Below, piece after piece: positions 1 to 7,337 of a DNA stretch of 42,648 bases. How positions within the stretch are numbered: position 1 is the stretch's first letter; every line of letters begins with the position of its first letter. The notes beneath the pieces are model-generated. The model worked only from the letters and a program-made list of their open reading frames with translations, searched no databases and was not told the DNA's origin. Made by a program: the position numbers and the translations under genes. The DNA comes from a virus, in the IMG/VR virus record IMGVR_UViG_3300018009_000008, positions 1-42,648 of that record; one strand, 5' to 3'.

Positions 1-35
1 TCTTATAATAATAGTCTCTCTCTTTCCCGCTATTC

Positions 36-100
36 TGTCAAAGCGACAAGGAGAAGCGACAACCAGGGGTGACATGGAGGACTGACAACCAGGGGTGACA
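36..100. repeat. Left-end repeat cluster, candidate transposase-binding sites
   Basis: A 17-bp direct repeat GACAACCAGGGGTGACA occurs at 58..74 and 84..100, a period of 26 bp. The shorter AAGCGACAA occurs at 41..49 and 54..62. The cluster begins with TGTCA at 36, and Mu/Tn7-type element ends commonly start with TGT and carry repeated transposase sites. It lies outside the repressor operon, where a Mu-like phage has its left attachment end. I infer that the terminus is near position 36 and that 1..35 may be host flank. No matching right end is present in the window to confirm this. Confidence 0.45.
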
Positions 101-302
101 AAAAGCAGAAATCGGTGTAGAGGGGTTGGAAACTATAAGTCCGCAATCACGAAAGAAGGTCAGTGAAATTATTCTAACGGTAATCGCGCAGAGGAATTTT
201 GGGCCGCGAAACAAACGGCGTTTGAAAAGTAACCTAGTCAAAATGAGGGGGTAACGGAATATATTTTACCTGAAAATGGAGGCAAGTTTTCTTCATTTTT
301 TT
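101..302. other. Non-coding left-end region
   Basis: AT-rich stretch between the repeat cluster and the end of the leftward operon. I see no convincing gene in it. A weak GAAAA/TTTTC inverted repeat followed on the minus strand by a run of A, not T, lies at about 274..302, so no good terminator for the leftward operon is visible. Confidence 0.4.
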
Positions 303-767
303 TTACTTTGAGTCCCTCGTTTGTAGGTTGATAAGGGCGGTCCTGAATTCAAAGGGCCGGCTTATTTTTTTCAATAGTTCTTTTGTCCCGCCCGTACCCG
401 TTAAAGTAATATCACCATAGCCAAGAATGCGACCTTGAAGACCTTGCAGGACGCCGGCTGACTCTACCTTATTAATATTAATCTCCATAGTTCGCCGGCG
501 CAGCCACCCGATTTTGACCACTACCCTCCTGTTTGTAATGGTAAATTCGGACGTGGCATAGGAAACTAGCGCAGGAAGACTAAAACACCCGAGAAAAATA
601 AAGACGACTATACCGGTCTCACCTACATCGAAAGCATCTCTTACTATAAAAAGAATCATTATACACAACCAAATAGTCGGGCCAATGACGTTTATCCAGT
701 GCAGCCGCGTCTCAAATATTATAGATTCCCCGGCCGAAAGGGTCTCCTGCACATATCTACTTGCCAT
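303..767 (-). CDS. Bacterial PH-domain membrane protein
   Basis: The 154-residue protein has two hydrophobic membrane segments at about residues 25-45 and 50-68. These are followed by a bacterial PH-like domain (YdbS/DUF304 type) containing the typical stretch 'SEFTITNRRVVVKIGWLRRR' and an 'INKVESAGVLQGLQGRILGYGDITLTG' core. Its ATG overlaps the stop of the upstream repressor gene (TAATG arrangement), so the two are translationally coupled and probably transcribed together from the lysogeny promoter. Expression from the prophage suggests a lysogenic-conversion or superinfection-exclusion role, but that is inference. The family call is firm; the function is unknown. Confidence 0.75.
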   Translation of the reverse strand: MASRYVQETLSAGESIIFETRLHWINVIGPTIWLCIMILFIVRDAFDVGETGIVVFIFLGCFSLPALVSYATSEFTITNRRVVVKIGWLRRRTMEININKVESAGVLQGLQGRILGYGDITLTGTGGTKELLKKISRPFEFRTALINLQTRDSK

Positions 768-1186
768 TACCCCTCCTTTTTCTCCCCCGGATCCAGCGCA
801 TCGAGCTGGGCCCTTACCATCCCGATCTTTGTCTTATCTCCCTCCGCGAAAATTCTGTACAGGGCCTTATACATTATAGCCGCCTCGGAAACTTTCGCCA
901 GGGTTACCTGATCCTCCGTCTGTTTTTCCTCCGGCCAGTACATCGGCCCCTCGCCGGTATAAAGCCATTGCTTCATCACCCTGAATATTTCACAAATCGC
1001 CCGTGAAATGAGGGGCGAAAGCTCCATGCTTCCCTTTTCAATCTTTGAAATTATACTTGAAGATCGATTAATCCGTTCCGCAAAGGCCAGTTGAGATAAT
1101 GCTTTTTCCCGCCTTAATAGCCGGATTCTCTGACCTATCGAAATATTTTCAAAATCAACGTTGATTTTTCTTGACATAACCATCAC
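767..1186 (-). CDS. Xre-family HTH repressor (lysogeny regulator)
   Basis: The 139-residue protein has a helix-turn-helix of the Xre/Cro type at about residues 15-70 ('IGQRIRLLRREKALSQ', 'RSSSIISKIEKG'), followed by a short C-terminal region without a LexA-type peptidase motif. It is divergent from the early operon, as the c repressor is in Mu-like phages. Starts at 1186, 1183 and 1177 (MSRK) are all possible; no strong ribosome binding site separates them. An 18-bp perfect palindrome sits inside its first codons at 1151..1168 and is a likely operator, which would allow autoregulation as well as repression of the rightward genes. Confidence 0.8.
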   Translation of the reverse strand: MMVMSRKINVDFENISIGQRIRLLRREKALSQLAFAERINRSSSIISKIEKGSMELSPLISRAICEIFRVMKQWLYTGEGPMYWPEEKQTEDQVTLAKVSEAAIMYKALYRIFAEGDKTKIGMVRAQLDALDPGEKKEG

Positions 1187-1206
1187 TTTTCTATCATCAT
1201 ATTGAT
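1151..1206 (+). promoter_or_regulatory. Candidate early promoter and repressor operator
   Basis: AAAATCAACGTTGATTTT at 1151..1168 is a perfect 18-bp palindrome. Two bases after it lies TTGACA (1171..1176), then TATCAT (1192..1197) with a 15-bp spacer, pointing rightward into the Ner-like gene. A weaker related dyad, ATCA-TAT-TGAT, is at 1196..1206. The arrangement fits a phage switch in which repressor or Ner-like protein occludes the early promoter. The spacer is shorter than ideal, and start-site placement is inferred. Confidence 0.5.
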
Positions 1207-1207
1207 T

Positions 1208-1459
1208 ATGGCAGATTTATCCAAAAAAATAAGAATAATGATGATTGAGAAAAATATATCGGGACGAAGAATTGCTCTCGATATGGACGTAGATTGCAGC
1301 CTCGTCTGGCACACGATCCATGGGAAAATCCGTTCCTTAAGGGTTCGTATGGCCATCGCGAAGGCCCTCGACGTTCCGATATCCGATCTCTGGCCCGACG
1401 AAACACGGCACCTTCCCTCTATAAATAAAGGAGAAAAAACCTCATGTCGAACGAAATAG
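1208..1459 (+). CDS. Ner-like small HTH regulator
   Basis: The 83-residue protein consists almost entirely of a compact helix-turn-helix ('LSKKIRIMMIEKNISGRRIA', then 'VWHTIHGKIRS' and 'AIAKALDVPISDLWPDE'), matching the Nlp/Ner and P2-Cox-like class of phage regulators. It is the first rightward gene, divergent from the repressor, the position of ner in Mu. I choose ATG 1208 over TTG 1202 because the HTH begins immediately after it. No Shine-Dalgarno is visible and the proposed promoter lies within about 10 bp, so the transcript may be nearly leaderless. It overlaps the next gene by 16 bp. Confidence 0.65.
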   Translation: MADLSKKIRIMMIEKNISGRRIALDMDVDCSLVWHTIHGKIRSLRVRMAIAKALDVPISDLWPDETRHLPSINKGEKTSCRTK

Positions 1460-1644
1460 CCAAAATCACGTCGCAAATAGTCATTCTTCCGGGTAGGCCC
1501 CCGATGATGCTTGACCGGGACATTGCAGTCGTTTATGAGACAACCACGCGCCAGATTAATCGAGCCGTAAAACGAAACCCGGCGCGATTCCCTGACAAAT
1601 TCGTCGCTCAATTGACAGAAGAAGAGGCTCACAAGCATGGATGA
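1444..1644 (+). CDS. ORF6N-domain protein, short form
   Basis: The 66-residue protein matches the N-terminal part of the ORF6N DNA-binding domain found in phage antirepressors: '.ILPGRPPMMLDRDIAVVYETTT' then 'QINRAVKRNPARFP' and 'QLTEEE'. ORF6N proteins normally continue past this point into the rest of the domain and a C-terminal module; here the frame stops right after QLTEEE. A good ribosome binding site (AAAGGAG) lies upstream of ATG 1444. It may be a natural single-domain regulator or a truncated antirepressor. Its stop overlaps the next start. Confidence 0.6.
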   Translation: MSNEIAKITSQIVILPGRPPMMLDRDIAVVYETTTRQINRAVKRNPARFPDKFVAQLTEEEAHKHG

Positions 1645-1996
1645 CGGCGCCGATCTCAAAATTCCGCGCGATTATGTCATAGGGGTGGTGGATAAGGCAA
1701 TCCAGATCCTTTTTGCCCTGGGCCTGCCAGAATACATTCAGTTATCCCTCAAAGAGCTTTCCGAAAGCCTGGAAATATCGAAAAATAACACCTTTCGCAT
1801 CCTCCATACCCTTCAGCGCCGGCAGCTCGTGGAGGAGATCAACGGAAAGTGGCAGATAGCGCCGGCGCTCACGCGCTTTTCCGTAGCATTCAAACGCCAC
1901 ATGACCAATAGACACGAGGAATTGGCCCGGTTATGGAAAGACCATACCGGCAGCATAGAAACAGCGGAGGGGGAAAACGATGGCGACAAAGGTTGA
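1637..1996 (+). CDS. Winged-helix (IclR-N-like) regulator
   Basis: The 119-residue protein carries one winged helix-turn-helix at about residues 15-75, with 'LSLKELSESLEISKNNTFRI' and 'LHTLQRRQLVEEINGKWQIAPAL' resembling the N-terminal DNA-binding domain of IclR regulators, but without the IclR effector domain. The C-terminus is short and acidic. It sits between the ORF6N gene and the DUF3102-like gene and overlaps both. Small single-domain regulators are common between ner and the transposase in transposable phages; its target is unknown. Confidence 0.55.
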   Translation: MDDGADLKIPRDYVIGVVDKAIQILFALGLPEYIQLSLKELSESLEISKNNTFRILHTLQRRQLVEEINGKWQIAPALTRFSVAFKRHMTNRHEELARLWKDHTGSIETAEGENDGDKG

Positions 1997-2993
1997 AAGT
2001 AGAGACGTCGAAGAAGAAACGCGCGAAAAGATGATGGAAATAGAGATTATGGAGGACGATCGGAAGCTTCGTGAGGGAATTGCAGCCGATCGCGAGCTCC
2101 GTTTCATCGCGGTCCAGGAAAAAATCCGCATCGAGGAAATTAGCCAGAAATATCTCAGCGGTGAGCCGTATGAGAAAGAACGCATTATCGGTGAAATCAG
2201 GACTTATTTGCTTCAGACGGTTCAGGGAATCATCGAGGCAGGAAAACGGCTGATCGCAATCAAAAAAATAGAAAAACACGGCGACTGGGAAAATCTCATA
2301 CACGAAAAATTAGGCCTGAGCCAGCCCACCGTCTGGCGCTTCATGGCCATCGCCCGGAAATTTGAAAACCTTCACGGCGTGAAGGATTTGCATGCCAGTT
2401 TTACTAATGGCGTCGGAAAGCTTTATGCCCTCCTTTCGGTCCCCGACGAAGAGCTTGCAGAGTTCGATGAAACCGGGCTTTTCCGGGGCGCAACAGCCGA
2501 GGCCATCGATAAAATGTCGGTTTCCTCCTTCCGCAAACTCGTCGCCGAAAAAGAAGATTGGAGGGCCAGAGCGAAGCAGCTTGAACTGGACGGCGTCACG
2601 AATTATGATTCCGTCTCCCGGATGAAGATAAAGAATAAGAAGCTGCAAGAGGATAATGCCAAGCTTCAGCGCGATCTCGAGAAGGCAAAAAACCCCCTTC
2701 CTGCCGATGCGACCGAAGCCCTGGCCATACTCGACGAGCATTGCGAAGTGGCCGTCGGCATATATGCCATCCTGAATGGCGCCGATCCAAAAGGCCACGA
2801 TGAGATAGTCCGCGCTAAGATCCTCAGCACCTGTTGTTTTCTGCGCGATCTCTTTGAGGTCCTTGTCATGAACACCGGCGCCCGCCTGGACTTGACCGAG
2901 CCTTTTTCGGAGGCGGAGGCGGCCGAGCAGATGAATTGGTTCGAGACAAAATATCCCGATTATCGGCTGCCACGGCCGCCCTCGAAATCATGA
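1980..2993 (+). CDS. DUF3102-like DNA-binding protein
   Basis: The 337-residue protein has at about residues 80-125 a segment typical of DUF3102: 'GIIEAGKRLIAIKKIEKHGD' followed by 'LGLSQPTVWRFMAIARKF', a helix-turn-helix often found in plasmid and phage proteins. The N-terminus is charged and helical. About residues 190-245 form a likely coiled coil ('MKIKNKKLQEDNAKLQRDLEKA'-like heptads). The ATG follows a GGAGGGGG ribosome binding site at about 1964. The stop overlaps the start of the transposase gene, suggesting a role in regulation or DNA handling at transposition. The exact role is not known. Confidence 0.6.
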   Translation: MATKVESRDVEEETREKMMEIEIMEDDRKLREGIAADRELRFIAVQEKIRIEEISQKYLSGEPYEKERIIGEIRTYLLQTVQGIIEAGKRLIAIKKIEKHGDWENLIHEKLGLSQPTVWRFMAIARKFENLHGVKDLHASFTNGVGKLYALLSVPDEELAEFDETGLFRGATAEAIDKMSVSSFRKLVAEKEDWRARAKQLELDGVTNYDSVSRMKIKNKKLQEDNAKLQRDLEKAKNPLPADATEALAILDEHCEVAVGIYAILNGADPKGHDEIVRAKILSTCCFLRDLFEVLVMNTGARLDLTEPFSEAEAAEQMNWFETKYPDYRLPRPPSKS

Positions 2994-4693
2994 TGGGCGC
3001 GAACGTGGAAGAGCAGCTCGGGCGCGAGATAGCATCCCGCCTTGCCGGGGTGAAGCGCGGCGAGAGATCACAAATAATGGACCATTACTGCCAAACCCTC
3101 GGCTGGTCCACGGGCAAGTTCTATGCCGTCGCCCGCCGGTTCGGTTATTCCGCCGGCCGCAAGCCACGAAAGGACAAGGACGCCATGAAGGCCCTCGACG
3201 AGGGCGGGGCCTTTAAAATCGCCGCCGTTATCGAGCGGACCCGCCGAAAAACGGGCAAGGTTAATATGCCCACCTGGAATGCCCTGCTGCACATGGCGGA
3301 CAATAATCTCATCGATCCGGATGCAGTGCCCCACGAATCCACCGTTAACCGCCATCTCCGCCGCCTGCACATGTCGCGCACCGATCTTGCCCGCCCCGAG
3401 GTCACATGCTCTATGCGCTCGCTATATCCCAATCACGTACACCAGATCGATAGCTCGGTCTGCGTCATGTACGACTTCAAGGGCAAAAAACGCCTCATCA
3501 CCCGGGACATGCAAACGGAATTCTACAAAGGCAAGCCGGGCTTCTGGCGCAAGGTCAAAAAGGTGATCCTGCGATACATCTGCGTCGATCACGCCACGGG
3601 CTGGTTCTATGTCCGCTACTACTACGCCGAGGGCGAATCCTTCAGCAGCATTTTCGATTTCGCCACTCGCGCCTGGGGCAAAAAGGCGGACCCCGATATC
3701 TTCCCGGCCCACGGTGTTCCCGAAGGCGCCATGCTCGACAAGGGCGCGGCTAACATGAGCCAATACTTCCGCAATTTCCTCAAAAATCTGAAAGTACAGC
3801 TCATCGTCCACGTTCCGGGAAAACCCTGGATCAACGGCGCCGTCGAATCGATGCACGCCTTCTGGGAGCGCAGCTTCGAGGGCGACCTGTCGTTTCTTGC
3901 CATCGAGGATATCGACGAGCTGAACAGGCGCGCCGAGGACAAATGCTGCTTTATAAACGCCTTCCGTCGCCACAAGCGCCACGGCCGCACGCGCTTCGAA
4001 GCCTTCGCCGCGATCACCCGCGAGCAGCTCCGCGTGCTGCCTTCCCTTGATGTCTGCAGGAAGCTCTGTTATGCGGACCCACGCCGCGTCACCGTAGGCG
4101 GCCCTAACGAGATACGTTATGAAGGGAAAAGTTACCGCCTGGGCAGCACTTTTCGCAGGGGAGATAAGCTCTGGGCGCGTTTCAATCCCTATGATTATCC
4201 TGCCGTTGAGATCAATACCCAGGAAAACTTCGCCGGCGAGGCGATATCCTCCACTCTTGTCCAAAGAGGAGATCTCGGGTTCGATGTCCGGGCGCCCATT
4301 GTTGGCCGGGAATATCAGGGGCAAAAGAAAGACGCGATCGACCGCGCGAAGAGCGTGCTCAAGCATATCAACCTAGATGATGTTATTCCTCAACTCCAGG
4401 CGAAAAAAATGGAAGGGCTTACCTGGATGCCGAAGAAAGGTACCGATCTTATCCCCGCGGCCCCCGTAATTGTCCCGCCCATGGTCCCCCACGAGGCGCG
4501 CAAGCGCCTCCGGGAGGATCTCGGAATTGAGCGTTTTACGACGCTGCAATCGGAGTGGATCGATGGGCGGCTGCCGGCAGGCAGCGTGACCGATGCGGAA
4601 TACGAGCGGGTGCGCGAGGAATATAAGGAGCGCTTTATCGAGGCAATTCCGGCGCGGCGCGGCGCGAGCTTAAAAATAGCGAGGAAAACATGA
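2990..4693 (+). CDS. MuA/TniA-like DDE transposase
   Basis: The 567-residue protein catalyses strand transfer of the phage ends. It has N-terminal helical DNA-binding segments (1-140) and an RNase H-like integrase core with catalytic D154 ('HQIDSS'), D250 ('MLDKGAAN') and E286 ('WINGAVESMH'), so the D-E spacing is 35 residues. A Mu-type C-terminal beta-barrel lies at about 360-430 ('YEGKSYRLGS...LWARFNPYDYPAVEI'). The tail, rich in charged helices, probably contacts the ATPase. I choose ATG 2990 because it overlaps the preceding stop (ATGA); the frame is open further upstream to 2936. It is followed with a 4-bp overlap by its ATPase partner. Confidence 0.93.
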   Translation: MMGANVEEQLGREIASRLAGVKRGERSQIMDHYCQTLGWSTGKFYAVARRFGYSAGRKPRKDKDAMKALDEGGAFKIAAVIERTRRKTGKVNMPTWNALLHMADNNLIDPDAVPHESTVNRHLRRLHMSRTDLARPEVTCSMRSLYPNHVHQIDSSVCVMYDFKGKKRLITRDMQTEFYKGKPGFWRKVKKVILRYICVDHATGWFYVRYYYAEGESFSSIFDFATRAWGKKADPDIFPAHGVPEGAMLDKGAANMSQYFRNFLKNLKVQLIVHVPGKPWINGAVESMHAFWERSFEGDLSFLAIEDIDELNRRAEDKCCFINAFRRHKRHGRTRFEAFAAITREQLRVLPSLDVCRKLCYADPRRVTVGGPNEIRYEGKSYRLGSTFRRGDKLWARFNPYDYPAVEINTQENFAGEAISSTLVQRGDLGFDVRAPIVGREYQGQKKDAIDRAKSVLKHINLDDVIPQLQAKKMEGLTWMPKKGTDLIPAAPVIVPPMVPHEARKRLREDLGIERFTTLQSEWIDGRLPAGSVTDAEYERVREEYKERFIEAIPARRGASLKIARKT

Positions 4694-5886
4694 GCAAAAG
4701 GCAGTCCGGCCCGTATCGCCTCCCTTATTCTCCTTTGCGGCTGAAGCGGCGCCTCCTGGAGGCGGGCATAGGGCAGGCCAAGGTTCAGGCGGGCATGAAA
4801 AGTCACGGGTACCCGTGCTCGAGAAGTCTTGTCAATCTGGCCGTCAACAAGGGGTATCTGCCGGGGGACGCGGATAGGTTTAAAACCGCCCTGGAAGCGG
4901 CCCTCGCGGAATACTCCATCCCGATCGACGGCATCTGGCAAACGGAGGTTGAAGGCCGCCGCCCCGCGTGGGGCGCCCAGCCGGTGGTTTCGCATTACTA
5001 CAAATACGAGCGATTCGAAGCAGAGGAGGTGAATCAGAAGATGAATTACACGAAGGAATTTCTGGAAGACGCGCATCTACAGCATTTCGGCCTGAAGGAA
5101 GACCCATTTTACGACCTGGAGGACCACAGCAGCATCTGGATGAGTCCCCAGCTCAGAGCCGCCGAGCGACACGTCATGCGGTGCGTCAAAGGGCGCGGCA
5201 TCATGGCGGTCACCGGCGATTTCGGGATGGGGAAAAGCACTTTTTTACGTCACGTCCTGGGCAAGCTTTTCAAGGATCCCCAGGTCCGCGTCGTGATGCC
5301 CGACAGGCAGGACCGCGAGCTGATGACGGGAGGGATGTTCACAAACGCCATCATCCGCGCCCTCGGCTCGGGGAAGATGCCTTCGGGCGGCGACGAGCGG
5401 GACGCCCTGGCGAAGCGCCTCCTGGAGCAGAATATGCGCGCGGGCGTCTACACGGTCCTCATTGTCGACGAGGCGCACGATCTCAGAGAGCGCATATTCA
5501 TCGCCCTGAAGCGGCTCTGGGACTCGGGCGCCATTTTCAAGCTCATCGCAATCATTCTGATCGGCGCGGGGGGGATCGACGAGAATAACCAGGTCTGGGG
5601 CCTCAAGGGGCAGATCGAGCGCAATCCATATCTGCGCGAGTTCGCCGAGCGCTGTTATATGATCGATCTCGGCCGCCTCAATGGCAACATGGTCGATTAC
5701 CTCGATTTCCGCTTCAAAAAGTGCGGCCGTTCGGTGAGAGAAATCTTCAGCGATGAAGCGCTGGCGCTGCTGGCGGAAAAGGCCCGAACGCCGCAACTGG
5801 CCAACAACATAGCCATGCGGGCGCTACAGAATGCGTACAGGGATGGCAGGGTGAAGATCGGGTGGCATCATGTCAACGACGTATAA
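4690..5886 (+). CDS. MuB/ExeA-like AAA+ transposition ATPase
   Basis: The 398-residue protein has an N-terminal helix-turn-helix region (residues 10-75, 'LKRRLLEAGIGQAKVQAGMK') like that of MuB, and an ExeA/TniB-type AAA+ module from about 125. Walker A is 'GDFGMGKST' (K182) and Walker B 'VLIVDEAHD' (D260, E261). It would bind target DNA, deliver it to the transposase and provide target immunity. Its ATG overlaps the transposase stop. The N-terminal linker around 95-125 is not conserved in families I recognise. Confidence 0.9.
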   Translation: MSKRQSGPYRLPYSPLRLKRRLLEAGIGQAKVQAGMKSHGYPCSRSLVNLAVNKGYLPGDADRFKTALEAALAEYSIPIDGIWQTEVEGRRPAWGAQPVVSHYYKYERFEAEEVNQKMNYTKEFLEDAHLQHFGLKEDPFYDLEDHSSIWMSPQLRAAERHVMRCVKGRGIMAVTGDFGMGKSTFLRHVLGKLFKDPQVRVVMPDRQDRELMTGGMFTNAIIRALGSGKMPSGGDERDALAKRLLEQNMRAGVYTVLIVDEAHDLRERIFIALKRLWDSGAIFKLIAIILIGAGGIDENNQVWGLKGQIERNPYLREFAERCYMIDLGRLNGNMVDYLDFRFKKCGRSVREIFSDEALALLAEKARTPQLANNIAMRALQNAYRDGRVKIGWHHVNDV

Positions 5887-5903
5887 AGGGAAAGGGGGGA
5901 CCG

Positions 5904-6077
5904 ATGAATGACAGGCTCTCGGAAAAGGTAAATTGCACGGCAAACGTGACGGTCAAGCGGATGGTATGCGAGGGCGACAAATTTATTCGGTACGAAGAGA
6001 TGAAGATTAAGGAAGTGAATTGGACCGATGGCGGCACGCGGATCGCCATAGTTGTCGAGGATCCTAAAGGGGGGTGA
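5904..6077 (+). CDS. Small hypothetical early protein
   Basis: The 57-residue protein ('MNDRLSEKVNCTANVTVKRM...') appears to form a small beta-rich fold with alternating hydrophobic and charged residues. ATG 5904 is preceded by an AAAGGGGGGA ribosome binding site, which favours it over the in-frame 5862 start inside the ATPase gene. I recognise no family. It lies in the block after the ATPase where Mu carries kil and other small early genes. Confidence 0.6.
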   Translation: MNDRLSEKVNCTANVTVKRMVCEGDKFIRYEEMKIKEVNWTDGGTRIAIVVEDPKGG

Positions 6078-6078
6078 C

Positions 6079-6237
6079 ATGTCAAGACCGGAAATGTACG
6101 TGTGGGAGCAGACGGAATTTGACCGGCGGGGCCGGGCGAACGCGCGGGTGATCCTGCACCTGGTGCTGCTCGTCATCGGGATCGCGGGAGGGTATTTCTG
6201 GCATGCATACCGCATCGCGCACGTGGTGTGCGAATGA
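6079..6237 (+). CDS. Small single-pass membrane protein
   Basis: The 52-residue protein has a charged N-terminus and one membrane segment at about residues 26-43 ('VILHLVLLVIGIAGGYFWHA'). The ATG at 6079 follows GGGGTGAC; the longer frame from 6052 runs into the previous gene. No family is recognised. It could be a Kil-like or exclusion protein, but there is no direct evidence. Confidence 0.55.
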   Translation: MSRPEMYVWEQTEFDRRGRANARVILHLVLLVIGIAGGYFWHAYRIAHVVCE

Positions 6238-6758
6238 GCGGCGATGAGCAGATCAAACAATATTTCGAAGCGGTGCAGGTCCTGCTTGCGAAATGCAGGC
6301 GGCGCGGGGCCACGGAGGATTTCTATGCGTTCGTCGAGCGCATCGACCGGCTGACGGACGCCATGATCGCCCAGCAATATCCGCTGGTCCCGAGGGTCCA
6401 CGCCCTGCGTCTGCCGCGATTCGATGCGCAGGACCTGGCGAAGGCGGTGAGAAAAACAATATCAAGGAGGTTCTATGGCGACATTAGGCGAAATAGAAAA
6501 ATTGACCAAGGATTACGCGGACAGCCGGGACCGCCTATGCGGCACGGTCCGGGAGCTCGAGCAAAAAATGGGAAGCACGAAGCGCCAGTACCTGCCCGGG
6601 ATCCGCACGCAGGTGCGGATCGCCAAGGAAAAGAAGGCCAACCTGGAGGCGGCCCTGCAGGACAGCGGGAACCTATTTGTCAAACCGCGCACCATTATTA
6701 TAGCGGGGATCAAGATTGGCTTCGAAAAAGCGCGGGGCATTATCAGTTGGACCGATGA
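6234..6758 (+). CDS. Hypothetical protein with unusually long overlap
   Basis: The first 80 or so codons ('MSGDEQIKQYFEAVQVLLAK...', helical, 'FVERIDRLTDAMIAQQYPLV') look like a real protein. From about 6475 the same frame runs for 284 bases inside the Gam-like gene, and its sequence becomes the Arg/Gly/Pro-rich type of a non-coding shadow. Either the protein really has an out-of-frame tail, or a one-base error or frameshift near the A5 run at 6451..6455 hides the true end. Shifted by one frame there, it would stop at 6487 after '..NNIKEVLWRH'. The start overlaps the previous stop. Confidence 0.5.
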   Translation: MSGDEQIKQYFEAVQVLLAKCRRRGATEDFYAFVERIDRLTDAMIAQQYPLVPRVHALRLPRFDAQDLAKAVRKTISRRFYGDIRRNRKIDQGLRGQPGPPMRHGPGARAKNGKHEAPVPARDPHAGADRQGKEGQPGGGPAGQREPICQTAHHYYSGDQDWLRKSAGHYQLDR

Positions 6759-7005
6759 CGCGGCCGTCGTGAGGCTCATCCGGAAGCACTTCCCCGAAGC
6801 GGCCGACGTCTTAATCAAAACCATGGAAAAACCCCTCAAAAAGGCCCTGGCAGGGCTCTCCGTCGCCGACCTGAAGCGCATTGGCGTCATCGTCTCCGAG
6901 ACGGGTGACGTGGTTGTCATCAAGCCGACCGACAGCGAGGTAGACAAATTGGTGGAGGCCCTCCTGGAGGAGAGCAGCGAATCGCAAACGGAGGACGCGG
7001 CATGA
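6475..7005 (+). CDS. gam: Gam-like host-nuclease inhibitor
   Basis: The 176-residue protein has the same length as Mu Gam (174), with a long N-terminal coiled-coil half (residues 1-60, 'KLTKDYADSRDRLCGTVREL') and a C-terminal half containing 'IKIGFEKARGIISWTDDAAV', 'LIRKHFPEAADVLI' and 'LKKALAGLSVADLKRIGV'. This matches the Gam pattern of a beta hairpin followed by helices. Gam dimers bind double-stranded DNA ends and protect them from host exonucleases. A strong AAGGAGG site precedes ATG 6475. The family call rests on pattern and position. Confidence 0.65.
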   Translation: MATLGEIEKLTKDYADSRDRLCGTVRELEQKMGSTKRQYLPGIRTQVRIAKEKKANLEAALQDSGNLFVKPRTIIIAGIKIGFEKARGIISWTDDAAVVRLIRKHFPEAADVLIKTMEKPLKKALAGLSVADLKRIGVIVSETGDVVVIKPTDSEVDKLVEALLEESSESQTEDAA

Positions 7006-7337
7006 AGTATACATACGAAGAAGAAATCCAATATACCGGCGATGAGAGGCTCACAAAAAGGATTACGATGGAGATACAGATCGTCACAGCCATAATACTC
7101 GCCGCCAACATCATCGTCGCCCTGAAGCATCCGGGGAACGTCGGCGACTCGCGCATCATCTCGGAAGATGTTCTCCGGCTGATCGGCGAGGTACTTGTCC
7201 GTGAAGGCATCATGAGCGCGGATGAGTTCGAGCTATTCAAGCGCGGGGAGCTCGAAATCAGGATGCTGACGAACCGGCCGCTCCATCGGGGGGAAGGGTC
7301 CGTGAGCGGCGCGGCGCCGTGGGTGAGTAAAAACTGA
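7002..7337 (+). CDS. Hypothetical early protein
   Basis: The 111-residue protein has an amphipathic segment 'MEIQIVTAIILAANIIVALK' (about 23-42) that could be a short membrane-associated helix, then a helical region 'SEDVLRLIGEVLVREGIMSA' and a low-complexity C-terminus. A GGAGGACGC site precedes ATG 7002, which overlaps the gam stop. No family is recognised. Confidence 0.55.
   Translation: MKYTYEEEIQYTGDERLTKRITMEIQIVTAIILAANIIVALKHPGNVGDSRIISEDVLRLIGEVLVREGIMSADEFELFKRGELEIRMLTNRPLHRGEGSVSGAAPWVSKN

Noticed and set aside
38-241. Minus-strand 67-residue open frame at the left end
   Set aside because: It covers the direct repeats, has no ribosome binding site and has a composition unlike a protein.
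3422-4366. Long 314-residue open frame on the minus strand
   Set aside because: It lies antisense to the transposase catalytic domain, which has clear DDE residues; it is a GC-driven shadow.
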